From assembly GCA_903893625.1 (NCBI GenBank), contig CAITND010000187.1, forward strand, positions 1-64,000: a stretch of DNA of 64,000 bases. Direction: 5' to 3'. Made by a program: the position numbers and the translations under genes. The DNA is from an uncultured Oscillatoriales cyanobacterium (GTDB lineage Bacteria > Cyanobacteriota > Cyanobacteriia > Cyanobacteriales > Microcoleaceae). The notes under the pieces are model-generated. The model made no database searches, was not told the origin of the DNA, and saw only the letters and a program-made list of their open reading frames with translations. Positions 42,434 through 50,905 of this stretch are shown piece after piece. Numbering within the stretch: position 1 is the stretch's first letter; the number at the start of each line of letters is the position of its first letter.

Positions 42434-44113
42434 ATGAGAAACCAGAAAGAAACCATTCGTAAGATGGTGAATTATCTCAACAATGAAGAAAAGGATGGCG
42501 GTTTTTGGTTGCCGAATATTCAACGTCCTTTTGTTTGGTCAGAAGAACAAATCGAGCGTTTATTCGACTCGATTATGCGAGAATATCCCATTAGTACCTT
42601 ATTAGTCTGGCGGACTAAATCAGAAATTAAATGTCGTAAATTTATTGACCACTACAAAGAAAGTATAAAATTGTCGCACTATAGCATTCCTGAAAATACG
42701 CAAACTAAATTATTGGTTTTGGATGGTCAACAGCGATTACAAAGCCTTTATATTGGTTTAAAAGGAAGCTACGAGAAAAAAGAGCTTTTCTTTAATGTTC
42801 TGAGTGGAAATTTATCGGCTCCAGAAGATATTCGCTATCAGTTTAAATTTTTTAATTCGGAAACTGCCAAATTTCCCTGGATTAAATTTAAAGATATTGT
42901 TTTTAGCAATAAACAGTTTGATGAAATTGCTGAAAACATTATTGAAGACAGTAATGCAGAGTTAATCAAAGATGATGAAAGGCGCATTCGTAAAAATATT
43001 GCTCTGGTTATTCGTCAGTTTTGTACAGTTGATGTTCTGATTTATCAAGAACTAGATAGCGTTGATAATCCTGAAGCCTATCAAGAGAATGATGTTGTTG
43101 AAATTTTTATTAGAGCTAATTCAGGGGGAACTAAATTAGGAAAATCTGATTTACTTTTTTCTCTGTTAACAGCCAGTTGGGATGAAGCAGGCGAACAAAT
43201 TGAAGTATTACTAGATGAACTTAATAGAACTGGTTATAACTTTACTAGAGATTTTATCTTAAAAACCTGCATTACCTTGCTAGAAAAAGGAGCGCGTTAT
43301 GATGTTGATAAGTTTAGAGATGGAAAAACCAAAGAAGATATTATTAACAACTGGGATAATATAGCGAATGCGATCAAAGATGTGAAAGACTTCTTATTTG
43401 GTAAAACCTTCATGCGAACAGATAAAGCTGTTCCTTCTTATCTAGCTTTGATTCCTGTAATTTATTTTCGCTATCATTTTCAGGGTAAATGGTCAACTGT
43501 TCAGGAGTTAGACACCTATATGTTAAGAACACTCATTACTGGAGCTTTTAGTGGGAATCCCGATAACTTAATTGATAGATGTACTAAAAAAATAAAAGAA
43601 ATTAATAATTTTGATGTCAAACAAATTTTTAATGTTATTCTTGCTGATGGGAGAAACTTACAAATAACAGCAAATACCATTTTAGAGCAATATTATCAAT
43701 CAAAATACATTCATTTAATCTTTAATTTATGGTACAAAGATTTTAATTATTATCCATCATATCAATCTAATTTACCCCAAATAGATCATATTTTCCCCCA
43801 ATCTTTACTGCGTAAAATTAAAGAAACGAACCCCAACACCGGACGTAAAGATTTACTTAAATATAGGCAGTTTGACCGTGACCAAATTGCCAACTGTATG
43901 TTATTAACTGCTCAAGAAAATGGTGCAGGAGGTAAAAGAGATATTCCACCGGAAGATTGGTTTAGTGATAAAGATGAAAGTTATCTAAACTTGCATCTAA
44001 TTCCTACAGATAGAGAATTATGGCAGCTAGACAACTTTGATAAATTTATTGAAGCTAGAAAACAACTGATTTTGGGGAAATTTAGCTTTATGATTCAACA
44101 GGTCATCTTTTAA
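42434..44113 (+). CDS. DUF262/HNH (GmrSD-like) restriction protein
   Basis: 559 residues. The N-terminal DUF262 domain, a ParB-like nucleotide-dependent module, carries IQRPFVWSEEQIERLFDSI and LVLDGQQRLQSLY (D97-R101). The C-terminal part holds an HNH-like nuclease: LPQIDHIFPQSLL (D451, H452) and QIANCMLLTAQENGAGGKR. This N-to-C plan is that of GmrSD type IV enzymes, BrxU and SspE, which act on modified phage DNA or in phosphorothioation-based defence. No modification partner (dnd/ssp or BREX genes) is adjacent. AGGA precedes the ATG at 42434. Confidence 0.85.
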   Translation: MRNQKETIRKMVNYLNNEEKDGGFWLPNIQRPFVWSEEQIERLFDSIMREYPISTLLVWRTKSEIKCRKFIDHYKESIKLSHYSIPENTQTKLLVLDGQQRLQSLYIGLKGSYEKKELFFNVLSGNLSAPEDIRYQFKFFNSETAKFPWIKFKDIVFSNKQFDEIAENIIEDSNAELIKDDERRIRKNIALVIRQFCTVDVLIYQELDSVDNPEAYQENDVVEIFIRANSGGTKLGKSDLLFSLLTASWDEAGEQIEVLLDELNRTGYNFTRDFILKTCITLLEKGARYDVDKFRDGKTKEDIINNWDNIANAIKDVKDFLFGKTFMRTDKAVPSYLALIPVIYFRYHFQGKWSTVQELDTYMLRTLITGAFSGNPDNLIDRCTKKIKEINNFDVKQIFNVILADGRNLQITANTILEQYYQSKYIHLIFNLWYKDFNYYPSYQSNLPQIDHIFPQSLLRKIKETNPNTGRKDLLKYRQFDRDQIANCMLLTAQENGAGGKRDIPPEDWFSDKDESYLNLHLIPTDRELWQLDNFDKFIEARKQLILGKFSFMIQQVIF

Positions 44114-44129
44114 GAATTGAACCGAAATT

Positions 44130-44885
44130 TTAAGGTCTAACATAACTCAATCTAGCTAATAAAGAAGGCGGTTTTAAATGGGTAACAATCCGATTTAAGG
44201 GTAAAATCCGCATTTGATTATTATGTAGAACATTCACCTGATAAACTTTTTTATTGGTAATATCCAATCCAGTTAACCAGCCACTTCTGGCATGGTAAAC
44301 TCCCGTATCAATTCCTAACCACCCCTGACCCTGAACTAACTGTCCCGGTTCAATGCCATCAAAAGTAAAGGTGATAGTATGACCGACAATAATTAATTTA
44401 TTAACAAAATAGGGTTTAGGGATATTGTGAAACTCTTGCCGTATCCAACAAAATTCCTCCTCATTTTGTTCTTTAATCGACATTTTTGGATGCACCCCCG
44501 CATGAACTAGCCAAATATCTCCCAAATCCAGATATAAAGGTAAAGAAGCCATCCAATGAATATGATCCCTGGGAATAATCCCTAAATCCTGATAACTGGT
44601 AATGGTGGTCATACCCCCACTGTATAACCAGGCTTGCCAAGCTTGAGGATTTTTTCCATCTTCGGGCAAAGCATTTAACATCAGTTGTTCATGATTGCCC
44701 CGTAAACATTGATAGGGACTATTTTTGACAAATTCAACCACTTGGGCGCTTTTAGGCCCACGATCGATTAAATCCCCTAAAAAATAGACTTGATCATTTG
44801 CACCCGGAGCAATACGTTCTAAAAGGGTTATTAGCCCGTCATAATGCCCGTGTACGTCACCAATAACAATGCGTCGAGTCAGCAT
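44130..44885 (-). CDS. Serine/threonine-type metallophosphatase
   Basis: 251 residues. The dinuclear metal motifs of the calcineurin-like superfamily are clear: GDVHGHYDGLI, GDLIDRGPKS and GNHEQLML, with later IVGHT and the final histidine DTGVYHARSG. Bacterial PrpA/PrpB and diadenosine tetraphosphatases share this pattern, so both protein phosphatase and Ap4A hydrolase activities are possible. The gene converges with the DUF262/HNH gene. It is followed on the minus strand by nothing co-oriented within 15 bases. Confidence 0.9.
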   Translation of the reverse strand: MLTRRIVIGDVHGHYDGLITLLERIAPGANDQVYFLGDLIDRGPKSAQVVEFVKNSPYQCLRGNHEQLMLNALPEDGKNPQAWQAWLYSGGMTTITSYQDLGIIPRDHIHWMASLPLYLDLGDIWLVHAGVHPKMSIKEQNEEEFCWIRQEFHNIPKPYFVNKLIIVGHTITFTFDGIEPGQLVQGQGWLGIDTGVYHARSGWLTGLDITNKKVYQVNVLHNNQMRILPLNRIVTHLKPPSLLARLSYVRP

Positions 44886-44930
44886 TTTGATTCACTTGCA
44901 CACGTTAGAGGATGTTCGTCGGAACAGGAA

Positions 44931-45674
44931 TTATTGGCTTAAGGCGCGAATAAAACTCTGAAGTCCAGACAAAACACCTTTTTTGGGCCGTTGGACAGGT
45001 TGTCCCACTGACTCATCACTTCCTTGAGTCACCTGTGCCAAAATCAGATCCAGTTCATCCCCGACAGGTTTTGTCGCTTGTTCGGCTATTAACTGGTACT
45101 GCCCATCAATTTCTAACCAAACTTCCCACATTGAAGGATAACAACGTCTGAGTGCGGCCCCTTCTAAGAATTTGAGATAATAGCAAGACTCAATGGTCTT
45201 GATAAACCTTTCGCGTAACTGACGAGCAGCGTATCCTATTCCTATAATAGCAATATCTTCAAGCTTTGGATTCAGTAAAATTACGGAACGATCTCCGGCC
45301 AATTGCGACAATTTTTCCATCTGTGCCACTTCTACAGCCGAAGGAGATACGACTAAAAACTGTTGATCTTCTGGTTCTAACCGAGTTTCAATGGGAGAAC
45401 GAGAAGTTCCTAAATCTGTCACCCGAAAAGAGGTTTTTCCCCAGTCCCGACGGGCTAAAGCAGCGGCACCTGTATCCGGGAACAATACCACTAATTGACG
45501 ATGGGGTTCTTCAATCACGGGAATAAATTGTTGGGCAATTGATTGAGCTTCTAGTTCAATTTCAGGAAAAACTAATTCAACTTGAATTAACTTATAACCA
45601 TCAGCTAAAGCCGCTTGAGTTGCTTGTTTAGCTTGTTCAATTGCTTCTTCTAAACTGTTAGGTAATTCCGACAT
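44931..45674 (-). CDS. DUF1995 family protein
   Basis: 247 residues. The start LPNSLEEAIEQAKQATQAALADGYKLIQVEL and the segments VLFPDTGAAALARRDW and VVSPSAVEVAQMEKL match DUF1995, a family restricted to cyanobacteria and plastids. Plant LPA3 (photosystem II assembly) belongs to it; the bacterial role is unknown. It is likely co-transcribed with the phosphatase downstream (46-base gap) and separated from the cysteine desulfurase by a palindromic repeat. Confidence 0.9.
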   Translation of the reverse strand: MSELPNSLEEAIEQAKQATQAALADGYKLIQVELVFPEIELEAQSIAQQFIPVIEEPHRQLVVLFPDTGAAALARRDWGKTSFRVTDLGTSRSPIETRLEPEDQQFLVVSPSAVEVAQMEKLSQLAGDRSVILLNPKLEDIAIIGIGYAARQLRERFIKTIESCYYLKFLEGAALRRCYPSMWEVWLEIDGQYQLIAEQATKPVGDELDLILAQVTQGSDESVGQPVQRPKKGVLSGLQSFIRALSQ

Positions 45675-45712
45675 AATTTTAAAGGGATTAATGATTAAAA
45701 AATGGGCTTTAT

Positions 45713-45769
45713 CCCCCTAAATCTAAGGGGGACTTTGAAATTCCAGTTCCCCCTTATGGGGGTTAGGGG
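45713..45769. repeat. Long palindromic repeat (CCCCCTAA ... TTAGGGG)
   Basis: CCCCTAA pairs with TTAGGGG, and an inner AAGGGGGA pairs with TCCCCCTT. This kind of nested palindrome is dispersed in many cyanobacteria. It lies between two co-oriented genes. Confidence 0.75.
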
Positions 45770-45794
45770 CGATCTAAATCTATGTAGAAGTCTC

Positions 45795-46970
45795 CTAACA
45801 TCGTGCTAAGGCTACACAGGGAATTAAACGCTTGAGGACTTGTTTGAGAACCATTGCTGTCCAATCAATATCCGCTTCGGTGGTATCCCGTCCCAAGGTG
45901 AACCGAATCCCTCCTAAAGCCGCAGTTTCGTCATATCCCATCGCCAATAAAATCGGACTAGGACTGAGTTTACCACTGCTACAGGCGGAACCTGCACTGA
46001 TGCCAATTCCGGCTAAATTCAGTTGACGGACTAGGGTTTTTCCCGTCAGGGTTTTGGGGTCAATGTGTTTGGGGGGAAGCACAGAGAAACTAACGTGATG
46101 GGGTAAACGATTTAACCGATCGCCTGTGGGTAATAAATAGGGTACATCGGCTAATAAGTCAAATAAGCGATCGCGTAACCCAATTAACCGCAGCATTTCC
46201 GTTATCAAATCCTGATCCGCTAATTCGCAGGCTAACCCAAATCCGGCTATCGTGGGAACCCCCTGCGTCCCAGAACGCAGTTGAAATTCCTGTCCTCCTC
46301 CTCCCAATAAAGGCGTTAAGCTTACCGTATCCCGAACATATAAAGCCCCGGCCCCTTGGGGGCCATACAATTTATGACTGGATAAAGATAATAAATCAAC
46401 GGGTAAATGCTGCACGTCCACAGGTAAACGTCCCGCCACCTGTACCGCATCGGTATGAAACAAAACCCCGTGAGCATGGGCAATTTTGCCTAACGTTTCG
46501 ATGGGTTGCAATGTCCCCACTTCACTTTGGCCATAAATAATCGACACTAAAACCGTATTGTGTTGAATGGCTGCTTGTAAGTCCAACGGGTGAATGCGTC
46601 CGCGACTGTCTACGGGTAAGCGGGTGATTTGCCATCCCCACTGTTCCAAGAGTCGTGCAGGTTCAGCAATCGCCGAATGTTCCACCGCAGAAATAATCAA
46701 ATGTTGGGGTTGGGAATATTGACGAGCGACGCCCATAATGGCGAGGTTGTCCGCTTCAGTTCCCCCAGAAGTAAAAATAATCGATTCCGGTGGAGCATTA
46801 ATCAGATGAGCTACTTGTATTCTAGAGCGTTCTAAAACCGTTGCAGCCCTCTGACCCCACTCATGAATACTAGAAGGATTTCCCCACTGTTGAGCCATCA
46901 CCCTTTGCATCAGAGTGATCACTTCAGTCCGGGGAGGAGTGGTTGCACTATAGTCGAGGTAGATTTGCAT
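45795..46970 (-). CDS. Cysteine desulfurase (NifS/IscS family)
   Basis: 391 residues. The PLP-dependent enzyme takes sulfur from cysteine to feed iron-sulfur cluster or thio-cofactor synthesis. Visible residues are YLDYSATTPP at the N-terminus, H98 in VEHSA, HTDAVQ, the PLP lysine K200 in SLSSHKLYGP and the sulfur-accepting C330 in GSACSSG. The usual ANNE-type motif reads YGQSEVGT here, a small change. The C330 loop is of the NifS/IscS group rather than SufS. No iron-sulfur scaffold gene is adjacent. Confidence 0.95.
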   Translation of the reverse strand: MQIYLDYSATTPPRTEVITLMQRVMAQQWGNPSSIHEWGQRAATVLERSRIQVAHLINAPPESIIFTSGGTEADNLAIMGVARQYSQPQHLIISAVEHSAIAEPARLLEQWGWQITRLPVDSRGRIHPLDLQAAIQHNTVLVSIIYGQSEVGTLQPIETLGKIAHAHGVLFHTDAVQVAGRLPVDVQHLPVDLLSLSSHKLYGPQGAGALYVRDTVSLTPLLGGGGQEFQLRSGTQGVPTIAGFGLACELADQDLITEMLRLIGLRDRLFDLLADVPYLLPTGDRLNRLPHHVSFSVLPPKHIDPKTLTGKTLVRQLNLAGIGISAGSACSSGKLSPSPILLAMGYDETAALGGIRFTLGRDTTEADIDWTAMVLKQVLKRLIPCVALARC

Positions 46971-47050
46971 GGATATTTCTAAATCAAAAGTTGAGTTTTC
47001 TTTTCAAGGGAAAAATTAAAAGGGTTAGGATTTAGAGTGGTTTTGGTGAA

Positions 47051-47452
47051 TTAATCTCCCGGTTTACAAACGTTGTAATCTTCATGAGAGAGAACTTTTT
47101 GGGGAACGAGGAAATTACCACTATCTTGACAAAGCATTCGATAATTCCGCGTGACGGGAATACTGATAATAAATCGATTATGGCGAAGTCGCTTCCCCCC
47201 AAAGTCTCGATAACTCTTTTGGTCATTTAAGCCAGCAATAATCGCCCTGGCTTTAATCACGACATAATCCGGTAAGCCTCTCAGGTCAATAATATCCTGA
47301 GCAAAGGAGGCTTCCCACTGTTGTTTTTTGGTTCGTTTGTCCTCAATGGCCTGATGGTGGGAATCCTTTGTCACCTCTTGTTGATTACAACGATGACAGA
47401 TTTTCCCATATCCTTTATGGCCACAGGGAAATGTCCTCTTTCGTTTTGGCAT
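47051..47452 (-). CDS. Zinc-ribbon protein with RelE-like C-terminal half
   Basis: 133 residues from the ATG at 47452. The N-terminus holds CGHKGYGKICHRC, a CxH...CxxC zinc-binding motif, after a basic MPKRKRTFP. A charged helix follows. The second half (ARAIIAGLNDQ, then RHNRFIISIPVTRNYRMLC and VLSHEDYN) looks like the RelE/ParE fold: core strands and the 'ryRll...sHe.Y' end. The family resembles cyanobacterial DUF7682 zinc-binding proteins. The RelE link is by pattern and may be wrong; no antitoxin gene is adjacent. Confidence 0.65.
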   Translation of the reverse strand: MPKRKRTFPCGHKGYGKICHRCNQQEVTKDSHHQAIEDKRTKKQQWEASFAQDIIDLRGLPDYVVIKARAIIAGLNDQKSYRDFGGKRLRHNRFIISIPVTRNYRMLCQDSGNFLVPQKVLSHEDYNVCKPGD

Positions 47453-47738
47453 AGCACAGCAGTGAGGGTTATTACCCGCGCCTACAAGCCCTGAACCAGT
47501 GCTTACGGCGCTCACAGACGGTTAAAAAGTGTGACATCCTTTTAACTCGGTAGCTTGGCAGAAATTAAGTTAATCTCCCCCCTATTAATAGATTACCCGA
47601 ATCAGGAGGCAGGAGTTGAATCGTCCTGGGTGAGTGGCCCGTTACCTCGGTTTTACAGGAAACTCGGAAAAATCCCTTGTTTGTTGTTCCTCTTGCTGCC
47701 AAACTATTAATAGAATCTATTCATTTTTGGGATTAGTT
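47453..47738. other. Intergenic region with potentially structured leader
   Basis: Between the zinc-ribbon gene and the PLD-like gene. TAATCT/AGATTA (about 47571-47595) and CAGGA/TCCTG (about 47602-47628) can pair, and TGAATCG with CCCGTTACCTCGG recall, but do not match, the c-di-AMP ydaO element. In-frame codons from 47634 are open, yet the protein signal begins later. Confidence 0.3.
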
Positions 47739-49409
47739 GTGGATCAATTCAGCCGAATTTCGTTGCAGTTGGGTTTAACTGTATTACTGGCTTTGAGTCT
47801 GGATGCTTGTGTTAAAAATTCATCCCAATCTGTCTTAAAGCCCCGTTTACAACCCTTACCTCAAGATCCTTTAATTCAAGTTTATTTTAATCATTCTGAA
47901 GCGTCAGTTTATCCAGAACCCTATCGTCAATCTGTGCGTTTTGGGGATAATTTAGAACAAATTATTATTGATACAATTGCTCAAGGAACATCAACAATTG
48001 ATGTGGCAGTTCAAGAATTCCGTTTACCCAATATTGCTCAAGCGTTAGTGGAACGTCATCAAGCTGGGGTTCAGGTAAGAGTAATTTTAGAAAATACCTA
48101 TCGTCGTCCTTGGAGTTCATTAACATCCACAGAAATTCAGCAGTTACCTGAACGGGAAAAGAATCGATATCAGGAATTTATATTACTAGCCGATTTGAAC
48201 CGGGATGGAACAGTTAGCTCGGAGGAAAGTCAGCAACGAGATGCTTTAATCGTGTTAGAAAATGCCGGAATTCCGATAATTGATGATACCAAAGATGGCT
48301 CAACCGGGACAGGCTTAATGCACCATAAATTTATGGTCGTTGATGGCAAAAATATAATTATTACTTCTGCTAACTGGACAACGAGCGATGTTCACGGTGA
48401 TTTTCAAGCCTTAGAAAGTCAAGGAAATGCGAATAATTTATTAAAGATTGAAAGTGCAAAATTAGCACAATTATTGACTCAAGAGTTTAATTTAATGTGG
48501 GGAGATGGCGTTGGCAAAAAAAAGGATAGTTTATTTGGAATAAAAAAACCTTTTCGAGGTGATCAGACTATTGTAGTCGGGAATATTCCTGTTACCGTTC
48601 AATTTTCTCCTACCTCTGGAAAACAACCTTGGCAAAATAGCACTAATGGTTTAATTGAACAACAGTTACAAAAGGCTGCTCAATCCTTTAATTTTGCCTT
48701 ATTTGTATTTTCTTCTCAAGATATTGTGAATACCTTAGAAAAAAAACATCAAAATCAGGTATTAATTCAGGGATTAATTGACCCTGATTTTGCCTATCGT
48801 TCCTATAGTGAAGGGTTAGATATGATGGGAATTTCGTTAGTTAATAAGTGTCGTTATGAAGCGGAAAATCATCCTTGGAAACAGCCTATTTCCACAGTAG
48901 GAATTCCGAATTTATACCCTAGCGATCGCTTACATCATAAATTTGGAATTATTGATGGTAAAATTGTAATCACAGGTTCCCATAATTGGACAGAAGGCGC
49001 TAATACCCAAAACGATGAAACCTTAATTGTGATTAAAAATCAAACCGTTGCGAATCATTTTCAGAGAGAATTTGAACGACTGTATCAAAATTCAGCCCTA
49101 GGAATTCCCAGTTGGCTATTAACAAAAATTGAAAAAGATTTAAAAGCCTGTGGGGGTTCTATTACTACAAAATCTACTAATTCTAAACCTGTAGAGACTG
49201 TAAATTCAGGGTCTTCAAGCGTTAAAATTAATCTGAATACAGCGACCCAAGCGGAATTAGAAACCTTACCCGGAGTGGGTGCAAAATTAGCTCAAAATAT
49301 TATAGCCACTAGACAGAAAAAACCCTTTACTTCCCTAAAAGATTTAGATCAGGTGTCCGGTGTTGGGCAAAAATTATTAGAAAAGATCAGCGATCGCGTT
49401 ACTTGGTAA
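47739..49409 (+). CDS. PLD-family lipoprotein with C-terminal helix-hairpin-helix
   Basis: 556 residues from GTG 47739, the start that places a lipoprotein signal (LGLTVLLALSLDAC) at the N-terminus. Two phospholipase D-type HKD motifs are visible: LMHHKFMVVDGKN and RLHHKFGIIDGKI, each followed by an N/S-N-W motif (TSANW, GSHNW). Between them lies an EF-hand-like loop, DLNRDGTVSSEE. The C-terminal ~65 residues (INLNTATQAELETLPGVG) are a ComEA-type helix-hairpin-helix DNA-binding domain. A secreted or outer-envelope nuclease acting on extracellular DNA fits all domains. The gene is preceded by the unusual leader region. Confidence 0.85.
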   Translation: MDQFSRISLQLGLTVLLALSLDACVKNSSQSVLKPRLQPLPQDPLIQVYFNHSEASVYPEPYRQSVRFGDNLEQIIIDTIAQGTSTIDVAVQEFRLPNIAQALVERHQAGVQVRVILENTYRRPWSSLTSTEIQQLPEREKNRYQEFILLADLNRDGTVSSEESQQRDALIVLENAGIPIIDDTKDGSTGTGLMHHKFMVVDGKNIIITSANWTTSDVHGDFQALESQGNANNLLKIESAKLAQLLTQEFNLMWGDGVGKKKDSLFGIKKPFRGDQTIVVGNIPVTVQFSPTSGKQPWQNSTNGLIEQQLQKAAQSFNFALFVFSSQDIVNTLEKKHQNQVLIQGLIDPDFAYRSYSEGLDMMGISLVNKCRYEAENHPWKQPISTVGIPNLYPSDRLHHKFGIIDGKIVITGSHNWTEGANTQNDETLIVIKNQTVANHFQREFERLYQNSALGIPSWLLTKIEKDLKACGGSITTKSTNSKPVETVNSGSSSVKINLNTATQAELETLPGVGAKLAQNIIATRQKKPFTSLKDLDQVSGVGQKLLEKISDRVTW

Positions 49410-49500
49410 ACCCGACAACAAATGAACCCTATTATCTCATACAGCAAGTCTAAATTTCATATTTTAGCATTAAAATAGAGACAAAATCAACAAATTCAAT

Positions 49501-50595
49501 ATGGCTAAAATTGGTTTACGAGGGCGTTTATTTTTATCCCATCTGTTAGTGATGTTAATTGGGGTGACATCCTTAGTGATTATTGGAAAAATTTCTTCTC
49601 CTCGGTTTTTCGTCAGTAATTTAGAACAACTAGAAGGCCCAGGATTTAGGTTACAATATATTCGGACTCGTCTTGTAAAAGGCTTTGAAATTGCTTGGAA
49701 CCGCAGCACCTTTTGGTCAGTTTTAGCGGGAACAACCGCCGCCGTCGGACTCAGTTATTGGTTAACAAAAAGAATTACCCAACCCCTCACCCAAATGGAA
49801 GAAATTACCCAGAAATTTGCTTCCGGGGAATGGTCAGAACGAATGTCTTCTAGTGATATTCCTGAGTTAAATCAATTAGCGATGAGCTTTAATCAAATGG
49901 CGGCTAGTTTACAAAATGTTGAAAAAGGACGAAGAGAACTAATTAGTGATTTAACCCATGAATTAAGAACTCCGTTAACCGTTGTCAGAGGATATTTAGA
50001 AGAAATAGCCGATGGTCATATTGAACCTTCTCCCGAAATTTATCAACAATTAGCTAAAGAAACCAAACGCTTAGAACGATTAGTTAACGATTTACAGGAA
50101 CTCTCAAAAGTTGAATCTGGTTATTTATCCATTCATCAAAAACCCGTTAATTTATATCCTTTATTAGAATCCTTAGTCCAACGATTTTCCGATCAACTGT
50201 TAGAAGATGGGCCAATTCTTCAATTAGAATCTAAACGTGATTTGCCTTTAGTTTTAGCTGACTTAGATCGAACCGAACAAATTTTAGTCAACTTATTAGG
50301 AAATGCCATTTGTTATACCGAAACGGGAACAATTACCGTTAAGATAGAAAATGATTTAAGCTTTCTTTGGGTTGCAGTAATTGATACTGGAATTGGCATT
50401 TCTCCCGAAGATTTACCCTATGTTTTTGAACGCTTTTGGCGAGCAGATCGTTCCCGTTCTCGACATTCAGGAGGAACTGGAATTGGATTAGCAATTACCC
50501 GTCGTTTAGTAGAATTACAAGGAGGAAAAATTTCCGTTTCCAGTCATTTAGGACAAGGTAGTATTTTTAAATTTTCATTCCCCCTAGCTAAATAA
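49501..50595 (+). CDS. Two-component sensor histidine kinase (orphan)
   Basis: 364 residues. A membrane segment at residues 10-28, a short extracytoplasmic stretch, a second at about 75-90, then HAMP (LTKRITQPLTQMEEITQKFA). HisKA carries the phospho-acceptor in DLTHELRTPLTVVRGY. The HATPase domain has NLLGNAICYTE (N box), DTGIGI (G1), ERFWRADRS (F box) and GGTGIGLAITRR (G2). All expected catalytic residues are present. No response regulator is next to it. The sensing region between the membrane helices is only ~50 residues. Confidence 0.93.
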   Translation: MAKIGLRGRLFLSHLLVMLIGVTSLVIIGKISSPRFFVSNLEQLEGPGFRLQYIRTRLVKGFEIAWNRSTFWSVLAGTTAAVGLSYWLTKRITQPLTQMEEITQKFASGEWSERMSSSDIPELNQLAMSFNQMAASLQNVEKGRRELISDLTHELRTPLTVVRGYLEEIADGHIEPSPEIYQQLAKETKRLERLVNDLQELSKVESGYLSIHQKPVNLYPLLESLVQRFSDQLLEDGPILQLESKRDLPLVLADLDRTEQILVNLLGNAICYTETGTITVKIENDLSFLWVAVIDTGIGISPEDLPYVFERFWRADRSRSRHSGGTGIGLAITRRLVELQGGKISVSSHLGQGSIFKFSFPLAK

Positions 50596-50905
50596 CTCGT
50601 AGGTTATGACAATTCTCGATTGTTATTAGTCATTACGTCAATTTTGTCAACAGTATAATCCACATATTTTAAAATTAATATAACTTTTAACATCCGTATT
50701 TTTACTGAGGAAAAGTTTCCGAAATTGAGTTAATAAAAAATGACAATATGAAATCTATCTTGCTAACTGAGAACAATAAGGTTAAGTTAGAGTAAAGATG
50801 GAGATCGGCCATTTTGGGAGATTCAAAATTGACAAATTCTCTTTGATAAGAATTGTTAATCCTATTTCCCGAAAACTTCCTATCAAAACTCAAAAAAAGT
50901 TGATC
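50596..50905. other. Intergenic region upstream of the Druantia-like module
   Basis: AT-rich, 310 bases if translation of the next gene starts at 50906. The frame is open from 50798, so part may be coding. No RNA motif or strong hairpin was seen. It probably holds the module's promoter. Confidence 0.35.

Noticed and set aside
47521-47640. ydaO c-di-AMP riboswitch as a firm call
   Set aside because: Only fragments of the consensus are seen and the closing stem could not be found.
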